A DNA stretch of 64,000 nt, taken from assembly GCA_011109175.1 (NCBI GenBank), contig RDEW01000016.1, positions 558,134 to 622,133 on the forward strand, in the 5' to 3' direction. The number at the start of each line of letters is the position of its first letter. The first letter of the stretch is position 1. The notes under the pieces are model-generated. The model saw nothing but the letters and a program-made list of their open reading frames with translations, had not been told where the DNA came from and searched no databases. The position numbers and the translations under genes are program-made. The stretch comes from Dicyema japonicum. Taxonomy: Eukaryota; Dicyemida; Rhombozoa; Dicyemidae. This document shows positions 45,480 to 57,057 of the stretch, one piece after another.

Positions 45480-48235
45480 CCAAGACCACGGTAAAACCAA
45501 AACTAACTATCACGTGATCCCGATGCGCTCCGCCAAAATCCTCATTCTTTCCCGGTGCTCCTCCCTCGTACCCACACAAGCTCGTACAGGGCGGCTGACT
45601 GTATTTGCAGGGCCACCTTACCGCATGCCGGAGTTTTGTTTAATGAGGGTCTCCAGAGTAGTCGGTCCGGTTCTATGTCTCCTACAAGACCACCGCTCCG
45701 TCATTCTGAAAGCTTTCTTTTGAACGTCCTCAATTTTCTTAGTGTTCGTCCATGATAATGAAGGTCCCCACGAAGCACACGCGTACGAGAAGCATGGTTC
45801 AATGTATTGTTTGTAAATGTTCATCAAGACTGGGTGGGTACCTGTCTTCCATTTCCAGATAAACATTTTAATACATTGATCCTCTTCTCGCACTTCAGAA
45901 CAATGTTTTCCACGTGTGGTGACAAACATAGGTGTGTATCCAGTGTCACGCCCAGGATTTTTTGACATTTACTGAAAGGGATTTCAACGTTGTCCAATTT
46001 TAACTTGACAGTTATCTTCCCTAACTTTTTGTCCGAAGTAAACATAGACGTGACCGACTTTCTGGAATTTATCGTGAGTCAGTTCTTCATTACCAGGCGT
46101 TGAGTCGGTCCAGGTTAATTTGTAATCTTTCTGTAGCATTTTGGATATCCCGATCACGCGAGGCCAAAACTGTGTCGTCCGCATATGTGAGTAGAACATC
46201 GTTATTGGATTCCGGTGTCGGGAAGTCGGTCAGGTATAAATTAAATAAGGTGGGGGATAAAGGAGATCTTTAGGGGACACCGTTTGGGAAAAGAAGCGAG
46301 ACTGATTTCAGTCTCCGAGGCATACACGTCCCTTCGTCCACTTAAGAATTTTGTTATCCAAAGTTTAAGCTTCCCCTGGATCTCGGACTGGAAAATTTTC
46401 TTCGTTGATAATATTTTTCTCGAAATAGAATCAAAGGCCTTGTTAATATCAATGGAACATAAGACTGTCTTCAAATGCCTTAGTTTGTTTGAAAAATCAT
46501 CTCTAATTAAATTGGTTAATTTCTGTAGGTACGTTGATGTAGAACAATAGTTCTTGAATCCGTGCTGAAAATCTTTTTCTGGTAAGAAAGCCTTGATTCT
46601 TCCAAGCCCAAGACTTTCCAGGATTTTCGATATGGAACATAACAATGACACAGGTCTCAATGATGCTGGATCTTCCTTGGTTTCACAGTTTTCAGTATAG
46701 GTCGGATGTTGGCTTGCTTCCATAACAACGGTATTACATTACAATTAATGGAATAGTTATACACCGAAGATAGAAAACCGACTCCAATATTTCCAAGGTA
46801 CTTCAATAACATTACTGGAATGTTGTCGGGACCGGCAGAGTACGTTGTTCTTGTAAAATGCAGCGCATTCTTCACGTCCTTATCCAAGAAGTAAACTGGG
46901 TTAGAATCCTTCTTCAGTTTTCTCCATCAAGAGAGAAGCAATTCCGAATTCCTGTGTTCCTTGTACTAAATTTTTGTGTAGAATTTTATCAAATTGTTAG
47001 CGTCTCGTTGAGTATAGTCATCCTCGGGGAAGTTTCTTCTCCCTTTGCAACATTTCGGATGGCTTTCCACACTTCTCCGGTACTACGGTTGCGATTTACC
47101 TTTGTAAGAATCCGATTCCACTTCAATTTCTGGGCCTTGAACTCTCTGGCCTTTATTTCGTTGTTTAGAGCTCTGATCCGGAGTTTCGTTTTTAATGTGA
47201 TCCATTAGATTTTTTGAGGTGATTTCTTTCTTTGATCAATGCCGACTTCCCTCGACCATTAGAGGAATTTAGACGATGCTTGGGAATAGCCAATGATCTT
47301 GCTTCTAGGATTGTGCAAGTAAAGTATTTGATCGCTTTTTCTAGCGATTTGAAGCTGACCAAGTAACAATTCTTCAGTCTATCATCAGAGATTGCGCGAT
47401 ACAATTCCCAATTAGCAGCTTTGTAGTTATAACTAGCAGGTGTTCTCCTCACTCTGACTTCTCTCATGACCTTCATCACAATTGGATTATGGTCGCTTCT
47501 TGTTTCGTAGAAGACTGACCAATCAATTTTTGATGAAAGCGACGATGAGCAGAGTGTTACATCCGGTGAGGTAGGCCGATCCGTCTCTCTGAGTGGGTCT
47601 TTGTATTTTTCGCTGGATCGTTCAGTATCGTTAGGGAGTCCGATTTCAATAACAATAGCTTCCCTCTCGTGTCGGCCTGTTGGGTTGACAACCATAATGG
47701 GTGCTTTGCGTTTAAATCTCCACATATGATGATCTTATCGTAGATAGCCAATCTTGATAGGTTTGGAATAACATAGTCCTTTGGGCAGGAGCCGGGAAGA
47801 GGCAAGTAGATATTCACGAGGCACATACTTCCTTTCGTTGTCCCAAGCGAGATTCCAATTGCCTCAGTAACCTCGTCATTTCCAACAAGTTTCTTCACTT
47901 CCTAAGTAGTATCTCTGCATTTCAGGTTCTTTTTGAATAGAGTAAGTAGTCCACCCCTCTTCTTTTTACGGTCCATCCAGATTGCCTCGTATCCAGGGAA
48001 TGAAGGAGTGGAATCATGCATGAGGAGTTTAGTTTCTTGAATCATGATGTGCCAGGATTGACCGGAGTTCCCTGACCTTTCCTTTAATTCCGTTGATGTT
48101 TATTTGGAGAGCAGTAAATTTCTTATCTCCACAGTGGGCTGAGGGTTTTCGCTGGGAATGTTTGGACTTTCTTGAAACACATCGCCGGGTGTCAATAATG
48201 ACCCCGGGGGGGGGGGGGGGAAGGGTCTAATGGTC
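45480..48235 (-). mobile_element. LINE family B, long copy, reverse strand
   Basis: From right to left on the minus strand: an upstream zone with a G15 run; endonuclease blocks (KFTALQINING-like at about 48110, IIICGDLNAKHPLWLSTQ at 47740, ETRSDHNPIVM at 47500); a linker with SALIKERNHLKKSN (47240); an RT start (TYSAGPDNIPVMLLKYLGN, 46825; KQANIRPILKTVKPRK, 46720); LCSIDINKAFDSISRKI (46450); LKLWITKFLSGRRDV (46350); the post-RT block LMNIYKQYIEPCFSYACASW (45820); and the 3' end near 45490. The GVPQGSP and YADD region at 46190-46280 is present in shifted frames. It is the most complete B copy, but broken at six or more places. Confidence 0.88.
48206..48220 (+). repeat. G15 homopolymer
   Basis: GACCCC is followed by fifteen G and AAGGG. 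Runs this long are unusual in such AT-rich DNA. It could form a quadruplex, but could equally be a misassembled or miscounted run. Confidence 0.8.
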
Positions 48236-48793
48236 CTTTTCGGCATATTAACATTGCATGGACTAATTGAGAAATCGCATATACGAGAGACAAAACTACT
48301 TTATTGGGCTTCGGTCAAAGTCATCCCGATTGTTTTAACAAGGGATGTTGTAATCTATAAGTTTTATAAAATTATATGGAGGTGTTATTGTTGGTAAAGC
48401 ATACATCCAATAATTGTGGAAACTAAGAACAAGTTTGTCGAGCATAGACATTGAGTCTAACTATACAAAAAGAATTCTCATCTGTTTCTAATCGGTTGTT
48501 GGAGCTTATGAATCAGTGTGAGAACGAAGGAGAGAATGGAGGAGGTGAAATCGATAGCTTCTTCTAAAAGGATAAGGGTCCATGAGTATTTAGATTTGAA
48601 AGAATTTATTCCAAAAGATTAAAGGCCAGATATGGATAACAATGTGCCCGGACACCTCCACGAAGCGCCTTCAAGTTGGTTCGATGTTGCTCCTTTGGGT
48701 GGGCAGACATAGATTGTTATAAAGAGTAAATAATAATTTATTCTTAGATTTGAATTAACAATATTTTATCCATAAAAATTATAACTAAGCAAT
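48236..48793 (+). other. Unassigned stretch with a coding-like tail
   Basis: At 48480-48711 overlapping plus-strand frames look protein-like (NRLLELMNQCENEGENGGG; KRIRVHEYLDLKEFIPKD; PGHLHEAPSSWFDVAPLGG). They would need a small intron or a frame shift to join and I do not recognise them. It may be the 3' end of a gene upstream of tektin-2. Confidence 0.3.
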
Positions 48794-50078
48794 ATGTCGA
48801 CGATGCTAAAGAATACACTAAAGTACACAGTTCCTGATTGGTTCACGAGGAATTATACTGTCTCTACAAATACAGACCGACAGTGTGAAGCTGCTTGCAA
48901 TGTTAGACAACAGTGCATTAGTGCTCAAAACGACACTCAAATTGACACAAAGTGGGATCAGTTCAACAGCACAAGTCAACTCACAAATAGAATTGAGGGA
49001 ATTCTAAAGTGGAAACACAAACTAGCATACACTCAGGACAATCTAGAAACTGAAATTGAACAGCTTCAGGAGGCTAAAACCTTGCAGAGGCCAGTCTAAC
49101 AGCCATGAATAAACCAAACACGGTGAATGTTGGTTGTGCAACAGTGAGGGATGCAAGGATGAACTCTGATCTGGTCAACGACCTGCCAACCATGCATCTT
49201 CAAAAAGTTCGATTTAAAACTAATTTAAAGGAAAATCGTCTTATAGAAATTTGTCGTTCAAAATTACAGCAAAAAATTGATGATGCGTTCCAACTTGAGG
49301 CACTTTTGAAGGAGTCAAGGCAGCAGTTATTGTCTGATATTGTCGACAAAGACAATGCCATTAACATTGACACGAATCAACGTAATCTTAGGGAAACGTC
49401 TCAAAACATTTACTTAAAGTCAAATTCTAAAAGTGTCCCCTCCAAGTGATCACATTAATTACCTTTCAGGAGTGTGACCCCTCATGATTGGGATGATTAC
49501 AGCACGTTTAATAAATCCAAGGCGGAATCGTTAATTGAACTTTCAAAGACACTAAGACAAGATATTATTCACACTATAAACCAAACTTCTAATGATTTGG
49601 AATATCAGCAGAATCAGACTGATCTGGCTCTAAGAAACAGAGTGCATGAGTATAAACAAGCAACAGATCAGCTTGAATGGCAAAAGAAGAGGGTTTATTA
49701 GATTTATGAATTTAAAGTTGGAGGATGAAATCCGTATTATGGAAGATCAGGTTAATAGTTTAGAAAAATCAATTGCTGATAAATATCCGTTTTTGAAATT
49801 AGCTGAAACTCGTTTAAATAACAGGACAAAGCGTCAGCACGTCGAACTATGTAGAGACAGTCCTCAATATGCCCTAATCCACGAAGTGAAGCAGTTAGAA
49901 GGAACCATCGATTATCTTACTGATGCCTACAATCAGTCAAAGTACCCGTCTTTCTATTAATAGACACACACTGAATTGTTTGCAGGAACAACTCTACCAG
50001 ACAAACCAAGAGCTCGAATGTAAAGCCAACAGTTTAGAATTGGACCGTAAATGTATAAAACTGAGGACCCCAGAATAA
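48794..50078 (+). CDS. TEKT2: Tektin-2 (axonemal doublet microtubule protein)
   Basis: Coiled-coil filament protein inside the A-tubule of ciliary doublets. ATG 48794; introns 49446-49469 (24 bp), 49693-49717 (25 bp) and 49942-49963 (22 bp); stop TAA 50076-50078. About 404 residues (human 430). Matches to TEKT2 include VPDWFTRNYTVSTN, HDWDDYSTFNKSKAE, DQLEWQKKRLEDEI and LECKANSLELDRKCI. The tektin nonapeptide RPNVELCRD reads RQHVELCRD, losing Pro and Asn but keeping the Cys. One frame break occurs at about 49076-49080 in an AAAA run. With one more A the two halves join smoothly and total length becomes divisible by three, so a sequencing indel is likelier than gene death. Confidence 0.94.
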
Positions 50079-50645
50079 TTTAGTGATCCCTAATACTACT
50101 CATTAATAATCATAATTGTTAACAAAGAATATTTTAGTCTCAAATATTATAGCATTTTAGAAGCTTCCCACGAATAGACTCACTAGAGAAACCAATTAAA
50201 TATGTTTCATACATTTTAAAGTTTTGTGGATATCATTAGAACAAAACTTGAACATATAACACAAGTGCCACACTAAAAAAATATTTTGTCTACTAGACTC
50301 TTCCAAATTTCTCTATTGCGTGCTCTTCAGCACATTGTTTCCTCTTTTAGTCGCTGTTTAACCGGCTTCAGATCTTTGTTTAGTAATGACTAGGGCTATT
50401 TAAAAGATATAAAATTTTTTGATCATACTTTAATCTATATTTTTAACCACAATCAATAGAACGTGTTTGATTTACTGTCATATCCTATTTTGTTCCCTAT
50501 GCAATAAAATAAGCGATTCATCAAAGAAATTTAAAAGTACTACAACAAAGGATATTTTTAGAAGATATCTTTTCAGAGATATCAGGTGTCTTCCTGATGT
50601 TGTTACCACAAGCTATCTTAGATAATTTTTAGTCGTTGCTGAAAA
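50079..50645. other. No gene recognised
   Basis: AT-rich spacer after tektin-2; no conserved frame. Confidence 0.4.
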
Positions 50646-50647
50646 TA

Positions 50648-50700
50648 CTACAGTTCAACCCCTGCCCCAATAGAAAACACCTCAAATACGGAAAGTAAAA
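50648..50700 (+). mobile_element. Solo pogo/Tigger end
   Basis: TACAGTTCAACCCCTGCCCC and AATAGAAAACACC match the left end of the 5.8 kb element (TACAGTCGAACCCCGCCCCA, AATAAAACCCCC). No second end or transposase is seen nearby. A truncated copy. Confidence 0.55.
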
Positions 50701-50995
50701 TAATGTATCCTTTTTTCAATACTATTTTTAATTTTTTAAATTAAATAGCATATTAAAAATAAAAAAAGCAATTTTATTTATTGTGACCAGTTGACAACGA
50801 CTCCAGGTTGAGAACGATCCGCAAAATCGATTTAACCGTTAAAGCCGTTTAACCGTATGACCGAAAGTAACGGTTACCGGTTGAGACGGTTAAATACGAC
50901 CCATTAAGAATCGGAACTTAATAAACCATTATATTACTGCCGCTCGGACAGTATGACAAGCGAGGCGGTTGAATTAGAAAAATTAACGATTTATT
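50701..50995. other. No gene recognised
   Basis: Contains short internal repeats of the type AACCGTTA / CGGTTAAA near 50830-50890; no frame. Confidence 0.4.
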
Positions 50996-50999
50996 AACA

Positions 51000-51545
51000 A
51001 AAGAGTTAAGGAGTTTTCTGGAGGGTATTACATCTGAGTTCTACCATAAGGCTTGAACTCCACACCTGGACCCTTCCTCCTTTTTATATTAATTTTTTTC
51101 AGGACGTTTCTCCCAGCTTTATATACGTGTCTTGGATCTTTGATCTCCTCCTGAAATCATTGATCCGATCCTCCACAATCCTGGTAATCGATTCTAAGAG
51201 CTGTTTTCGTTTTTGCTTAGACAGTCTTTCAGTTTCTTGTTTAAGGAGAGCTCAATTGCAGCTCTCCTAGTATTCTCTAGGAGGGATAAGATCTCCTTCT
51301 TCGGAGAAAAGAACCACTCCTCGCACCCATAAAGTAGGATAGGAAGAATAACTCCCTTGAAGATAAACAGGTAACTGTCGCGGCTGACGTGTAACTTTCA
51401 TGTACATAAGAGCGACTAAAAGGCTCTCTTTCCCTTTATTTCGTCCATGTAATCTCCTGCGTGTTCATAGTCGACCTAGGTAGCGCAGACTGTGTACATT
51501 GTTTACTCCCAGTGTGTATTCTTGTTTCAGGTGTTTCAAGACAAA
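51000..51545 (-). mobile_element. LINE family E, 3' end, reverse strand
   Basis: Reverse complement of 12000-12620, sharing CCAGCTTTATATACGTGT, GGGTATTACATCTGAGTT and the TTATTAACAAAAGAGTTAAG end. It encodes the same decayed RT C-terminus (YGCEEWFFSPKKE-like). The right edge is near 51545. Confidence 0.8.
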
Positions 51546-51944
51546 TAATAAGTGATATAAACATAATGTAATTTAAATCAATATGGTTTTTAATAATATA
51601 TATTTTAAAGACAATATTTTTCCATAAGCATTTCTAACGATGATAAAGATATAAACCCTAATGATGTAAATTTCCCTAATATGATCGAATTCTAAAAATA
51701 CTTTATTAAAAGTCTTTAGTAAAAAGTAAATTGATTGTCGTCATGTGTACGGACGTTCCTACACTTTGCTACATACTCCTCGTAAAACAAATATGAACTA
51801 TGATGTTGATGCATACTCCAGATAAATTATATTTATTAAATGTTGTATACTAATATTGACTAATAAAAAATTAATCATTTTAAAATATTAACAACAAATT
51901 ATTTTTAATCGAAAAATCATTTTAATCGAAAAAAAACATGTGTG
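51546..51944. other. No gene recognised
   Basis: Very AT-rich; no conserved frame. Confidence 0.4.
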
Positions 51945-53290
51945 TAAAGTGTTATAAAAAATGCTTGAAATTGTAAATTTGAGCATTATGTAACGCGTAG
52001 CCTGTAACATATTGTCATCTCAGTAGGAAATATTTCTCTAACGTAATATATATTGATATTTATATGCTCATTCAGAGCACCTCTACGAGTTTTTATATTT
52101 GTGTCACTGCATACCCTTTTAACAACCCTGTCACCAATTTTGAAAACCGTTAAATCGTTTTTCCACAACCTCTTTCTTAATATCTTTTCCTCCGCAAGAT
52201 TGGAAAACTCGACAACCTTAAATTAAATTTATTGAACCTTTCTCCTTTTAACTTCATTTTCCGTCCAAAAAAGTAACTAACTGACCTGATTCTTCTCCTC
52301 TTCATCATCGCCTGTATCGAGTTGATGGAATAATAAATTAATTTCTTCCTCCGTGTAATGAATATTAGACGATTCGTCGGCATTATCACCGAACATAAGC
52401 TTGAACGGTGAATATGCCGTAGTCGAATGGACCACCGAGTTGTACGAACTCGTCATCTTATCCATTATCGTAATCCACTTATGTTTGAAGGACAATTTGA
52501 AGAGATTATATATTTTAATGTTTTGTTTAGTCGTTCAACTTGACCCTGTACCCAGGGGCATCTTGCACGACCACAGACATGTTTTATCTGTTTGTACATA
52601 CATAATTCCTTCATTTTTTCGTTGACAAATTCTTTTCCACTGTCAGTGTGTAGAATTGTCGATTTTCCAAACATTATTACGATTTTTTAATCGGACCAAA
52701 TACCTCGTAAGCCGATTTGGTTATTAAAGGTGTCGTCCAAGAAAACTTGGAAAATGAATCCAGTCCAACCAAAAGCCATGCATAATTCTCATTCTCGTCA
52801 GCATAATGACACAAATCAATTAGATCAAAAATATATCTAATATTAGACTGAAATGTTACCTTTCTCTGACTGAATACGCTCTGATAAGTGTTATCGATGG
52901 TCTGGTATTCATAAGCTGTCTTGCTTGACATTGGGACAGGATTTAATCACTGACATGACTTCATTTCTGCACGATCCATAAACAAGACTTTTCAGAAGAA
53001 AGAGCAGTCTATCTCGACCAGGATGTCCACTTTTAAGATGTATATTTTCAATAAAAATTTTCTCTTGCTCTACTTCTATAGCAAATGTGTGCAATAGAAT
53101 CCCGGATGTTTTAAAGTATAAAATGTCTGACTTCGAATCAGACAATCGAAACAATGACGCCGTCCTTCTAAAATTCGACATATTCATTCCATCAGGTATA
53201 ACACCATCTTTGAGAAAACCAATAATTTTATTCTTTCTCTCAAGCGTCAAAACAAATAACTCCATAACAAAAAACTTATACGTGCTCTGA
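51945..53290 (-). pseudogene. Ginger/KRBA2-type integrase, decayed
   Basis: DNA transposon with a retroviral-type integrase fold. Minus-strand pieces, from 53265 down: an H-x-S-G-H-PGRDRL zinc-binding start (NIHLKSGHPGRDRL), the catalytic core with IFDLIDLC (first Asp) and YAWLLVGLDSFSKFSW, then ILHTDSGKEFVNEKMK (second Asp), WVQGQVERLNKTLK (Glu), and YNSVVHSTTAYSPFKLMFG in the C-terminal part. The D-D-E triad is recognisable but the gene is split over about six frames. The terminal sequence beyond 52010 recurs inverted at 818-890. A Ty3-type retrotransposon is less likely because no RT or protease is adjacent. Confidence 0.75.
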
Positions 53291-53530
53291 ATTTTCTTTA
53301 AATTAAATTAATTCCAAAGATCACTGTTAATCCGAAAAAAACTAAACTAAGTGATTCTGACAATTGGATCAAGCTCTCATCTTTGCTTGGTGTTGATTCC
53401 TTGAGCCTACACTAGTTTGTTGCGGGCGAGAACTTTTTTTGGGGTGCTAGGACTTTTTGTCGACAGACGTTTAGCCGACAATTCAATTAAGCATCAATAA
53501 ATACACTATGTATTTTAATAACGGTAAAAA

Positions 53531-54025
53531 ATGGAATTTTCACAAACCACTCGTGGAAAGAGAAAACTTTTGCATGATGGCTATGCGTACATTATGGATA
53601 GACAGAGAGACAATGTCATATATTGGAGATGTGAGCTGAAAGGAAAATGCAAAGGCAGAGTAAGAACTGTTAACGAAGAACTTAATGGAACTATGACACC
53701 ACACGAACATCCACCAAATACAGGACGTTTACATGAAAACCGTCAATACGATAAAGAAGAGAGCGAGAGATTGTGAAGAAACAACATCCACAGTTATCCA
53801 AAATTGTTTAAGCACATACCCTATTGATGCTGCTTGTGCGCTACCCAAAAAAGAAACCCTTGCACGTACTGTTCGACGACAGCGTACAGATCAAATACAA
53901 GACGGTAATGTTCTAACGATGAACTTAAAAGTACTTCAGAAAGATGATTTTGTGCTACACGATAGTCTAGTGATGGATTGCTTATACAGTAAAGTTTCTC
54001 TAATTGGCCAACATATTTTTATTTA
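53531..54025 (+). pseudogene. MULE transposase, N-terminal FLYWCH part
   Basis: From ATG 53531 the frame reads KRKLLHDGYAYIMDRQRDN, YWRCELKGKCKGRVRT and HEHPPN, a FLYWCH-type zinc finger with C-x-C and H-x-H ligands. The frame shifts at about 53735 and continues with IDAACALPKKETLARTVRRQ and RTDQ, typical of the segment between FLYWCH and the MULE catalytic domain. It ends where the LINE begins. Confidence 0.8.
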
Positions 54026-54039
54026 TTTATTTTAATAAC

Positions 54040-57000
54040 CCCTTTTGGTTGAGGTGGGTGACGTCTCTACTTGCACTATGTCTTCTTCGTATTGCTTACC
54101 AGTTTCTCCCCTCACTCTTGGATCCCTCAACTGCCGAGGCCTCAATCAGTGCTACAAGAAACAACAATTGGCGCGTGATCTGAGTAAATACAACATCTCT
54201 GTCTGTTGTTTGCAAGAGACGAAAATAACCGAACAATCTGCAGAACTGTTTCAGAATTTTTACCTTTTGACCCTCACACCAGACTGCAGGCACTATGGGC
54301 TCGGATTTGCTGTTCATCGGCACTTGTTTCACTGTGTCTCAAGAGTATGGGCAGTATCTGACCGTGTCGCGGTGTTACAAATCAAATGCGGAAACAAACT
54401 CAACTCAGTGATCTCCATCATAAATGTATATGCCCCAACCGGAGCACGTGTATCAACGAATATCGAAGAACTGGATACGTTTTACTCTACTCTCACAAGT
54501 GTGTACAACTCACTTTCATCCTCTTACTTTCTTTTTATCGCCGGGGACTGGAACGCCAGGGCCGGAAAAGCAAGACCTGGTGAAACGTGTATTGGATCCC
54601 ACGGTAGAAACCGCCGTAACATCCCCGGAGAGGCATTAATACAATTTTGCACGGCATTCAACCTACTCATATGCAACACTTGTTTCAAGCACCCGGCAAG
54701 ACACAGGACCACGTGGGTTGGTACCAGAAAAGGCAAATCTGGAAACACAGTCAATATATACAATCAGATCGACTATATTATCTGCAAGCAACATCAGAAG
54801 GCCCTCCTACAGGACTCGAGATCTTACGGTGGACTTGAAACAAGTAGCGATCATAAACTTGTGGTCGCCCGGCTAGTACTTAAAAGAATCCATGGAATAC
54901 ACGGGAAACACAAAGGCCTTACCTCAGTACGTTTCGACACTGAGAGGTTACGCTACGAAGAATCCACCAAATGTCGTTATAGTGCAGTTCTGAGAGATAG
55001 CATCAACAGTATTAACCAAAATCAGCCGACAAACAGCTTATGGGATGAAATAGTGGTTGCTATCCAAAACACAGCCTTTAGTGTGCTTGGTCACATCACC
55101 AAATCTCGTCACAAACAATGTAATCCGGATATCGGACAACTCTCTGTAACACAGAAAGAGCTCAGACTCCGGATGGAAAACACAAACGCTCCGGAAGATA
55201 TCAAAGTACTGCGCACCCAGAGAGGGAGAGTCTTAACGAAGATCAAACAAATACAAAGATTCCTTGCCAAAAATGAAGCTGAGGAGAAAATCTCAGACAT
55301 ATTAAAGTACAAGAACGGACCAAGAATGTTCAAAGCAATCCGGCTTCTTAGCAGAGAAAACTGTCCAATTTCGTTAACTGTCCATGACAACCTTGGTCAC
55401 GACGTTATCGGGACCATTAACAAAGCAAACGTTCTGGCATCCCATTTTGACCTTATGTTCAACAAACAGGACGCGGCTGACCAAGCAATGAAATCTCGGA
55501 AGTCTTACAAGTACACTCTAACTAGCCCTATTACCATATCCGAAACTCAACAAGCTATTAAAAAATTAAATACCGGAAGATCTGCCGGACCAGACTTCAT
55601 TACTGCAGAACTTTTACAATACGGCCCGGAGGAGCTAATTGAAATGATTACTAACATTTTCAACCGGTCTCTCGAGGGTGCAGATGAACTGGAACTGGGA
55701 AAAGGGTGGCTAATTCCACTACAAAAACCGGGAAAAAGTAAAGGCCCCCTCACAACTTCAGACCTATTATACTCCTAACCTCCATACGAAAAACATTATC
55801 CCTCATTGCTTTAAACCGAATAAAGGAGAGGGTGAACATATTTCTTTCGGACGGCCAAAGTGGATTCCGGACGGGCAGGTCCACGGCTGACGTGGTATGG
55901 GGGCACAGGTGGTATTGTGCCCTGTGCCAAAAATACAAAAAATCTATTGAGATACTTGGTATCGACATGTCCCGTGCGTTCGACTCGGTGGACCGTGGAA
56001 AACTTATGGAAGTGTTGGAGAGTTTTCTACTGCCTGACGATGTCAAAATAATACACTTACTCATGCGGAACACTCAACTTGCCGTCAAAATTGGTGACTC
56101 TACCTCTAACTTTTTTTCGACCTCACGTGGAGTTCCACAGGGGGACTCACTATCCCCGGTCCTCTTTATTGTCTACCTTGAGGCCGCACTAAGAGAGTTC
56201 AGACCCCTGGTTGGCAACAATTATAACGAGATAATCTACGCGGACGACCTGGACTTTGTTTCTGAGGATATTCAAGTACTTCAACACATGCTTAACGTTC
56301 TTCCACACGTATTCTCGAAATGGTTCTTAACCGTTAACACCGATAAAACAGAGTTCACAACACTTACACGCAATGATCGAAGATCGGACGAGTCTTGGAG
56401 AAAGCAAAAGAAGGTGGGTTCGCTTCTCGGGGACTCAGAAGATGTTTCTCGGAGGAAAATCCTCGCAATGTGTGCACTAAAGAAAGTATCGAATATGTGG
56501 GGTCATAAGAAGAGGATGGGATTAAACACCAAACTCAGAATATATAAGGCTTTTGTCATCCCCGTCCTGACCTACAATTCAGGCACTTGGGGAATCTCTA
56601 AACAAGAGATGGACCGTCTTGACGCTTTCCACAGGACACAATTGAAATCAGTAATCAAGATCAAGTGGCCTAAGAAGATCTCAAACAATGACCTCTACTC
56701 GAAGTGCAAATCTGGTATACTATCCGAGGAGATCTTCAGATCAAGATGGAGTCTCTTTGGACATATCTTACGTCTAAATGCTCAAGTACCCGCGAATATC
56801 GCCATGGAAAACTACCTAATGCATACGGGAGCCGGTTTCCGTGGAAGACCAAGAGTCACACTCCCAACTATTTTGAATGGAGACCTGTCGGCTGTGGGAC
56901 TGAAGCTCACTTCCGCAGACGACCTAGATACCTTAAGGGAACTGGCACGAAGTAGAGGGTCCTGGAAAAGGCTGATAGAGAGGATGGCTAGAAATACGGC

Positions 57001-57055
57001 ACAAGGGAGGCTTGATTAATTTTATGACTTCTCGGGAGTGCTTTAAATAAATAAT
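54040..57055 (+). mobile_element. LINE family A, nearly complete copy
   Basis: The 577-codon frame 54045-55778 holds an AP-type endonuclease (TLGSLNCRG, CCLQETKI, FIAGDWNAR, QIDYIIC, TSSDHKLV) and the start of the RT (GRSAGPDFITAELL). The frame 55832-57019 holds the RT core (GQSGFRTGRSTADVVW, IDMSRAFDSVDR, GVPQGDSLSPVLFIVYLEA, IIYADDLDFVS) and the C-terminal RSRWSLFGHILR and FRGRPRVTLPTILN blocks. The two halves are separated by one frame shift at a C5 run at about 55745. No separate ORF1 is seen. Clade is not assigned. Because the frames are long and the motifs intact, this looks like a recent insertion. Confidence 0.9.
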
Positions 57056-57057
57056 AA

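Noticed and set aside
49105-49445. Treating the second tektin frame as a separate gene starting at its own ATG (49105)
   Set aside because: Upstream residues in the same frame (LAEASLTA) continue the tektin alignment, so it is the same protein after a one-base frame break.
51945-53290. Ty3-type LTR retrotransposon or retrovirus
   Set aside because: Integrase motifs are present but there is no protease, RT or LTR; the zinc-binding and C-terminal blocks fit the Ginger/KRBA2 transposon type better.
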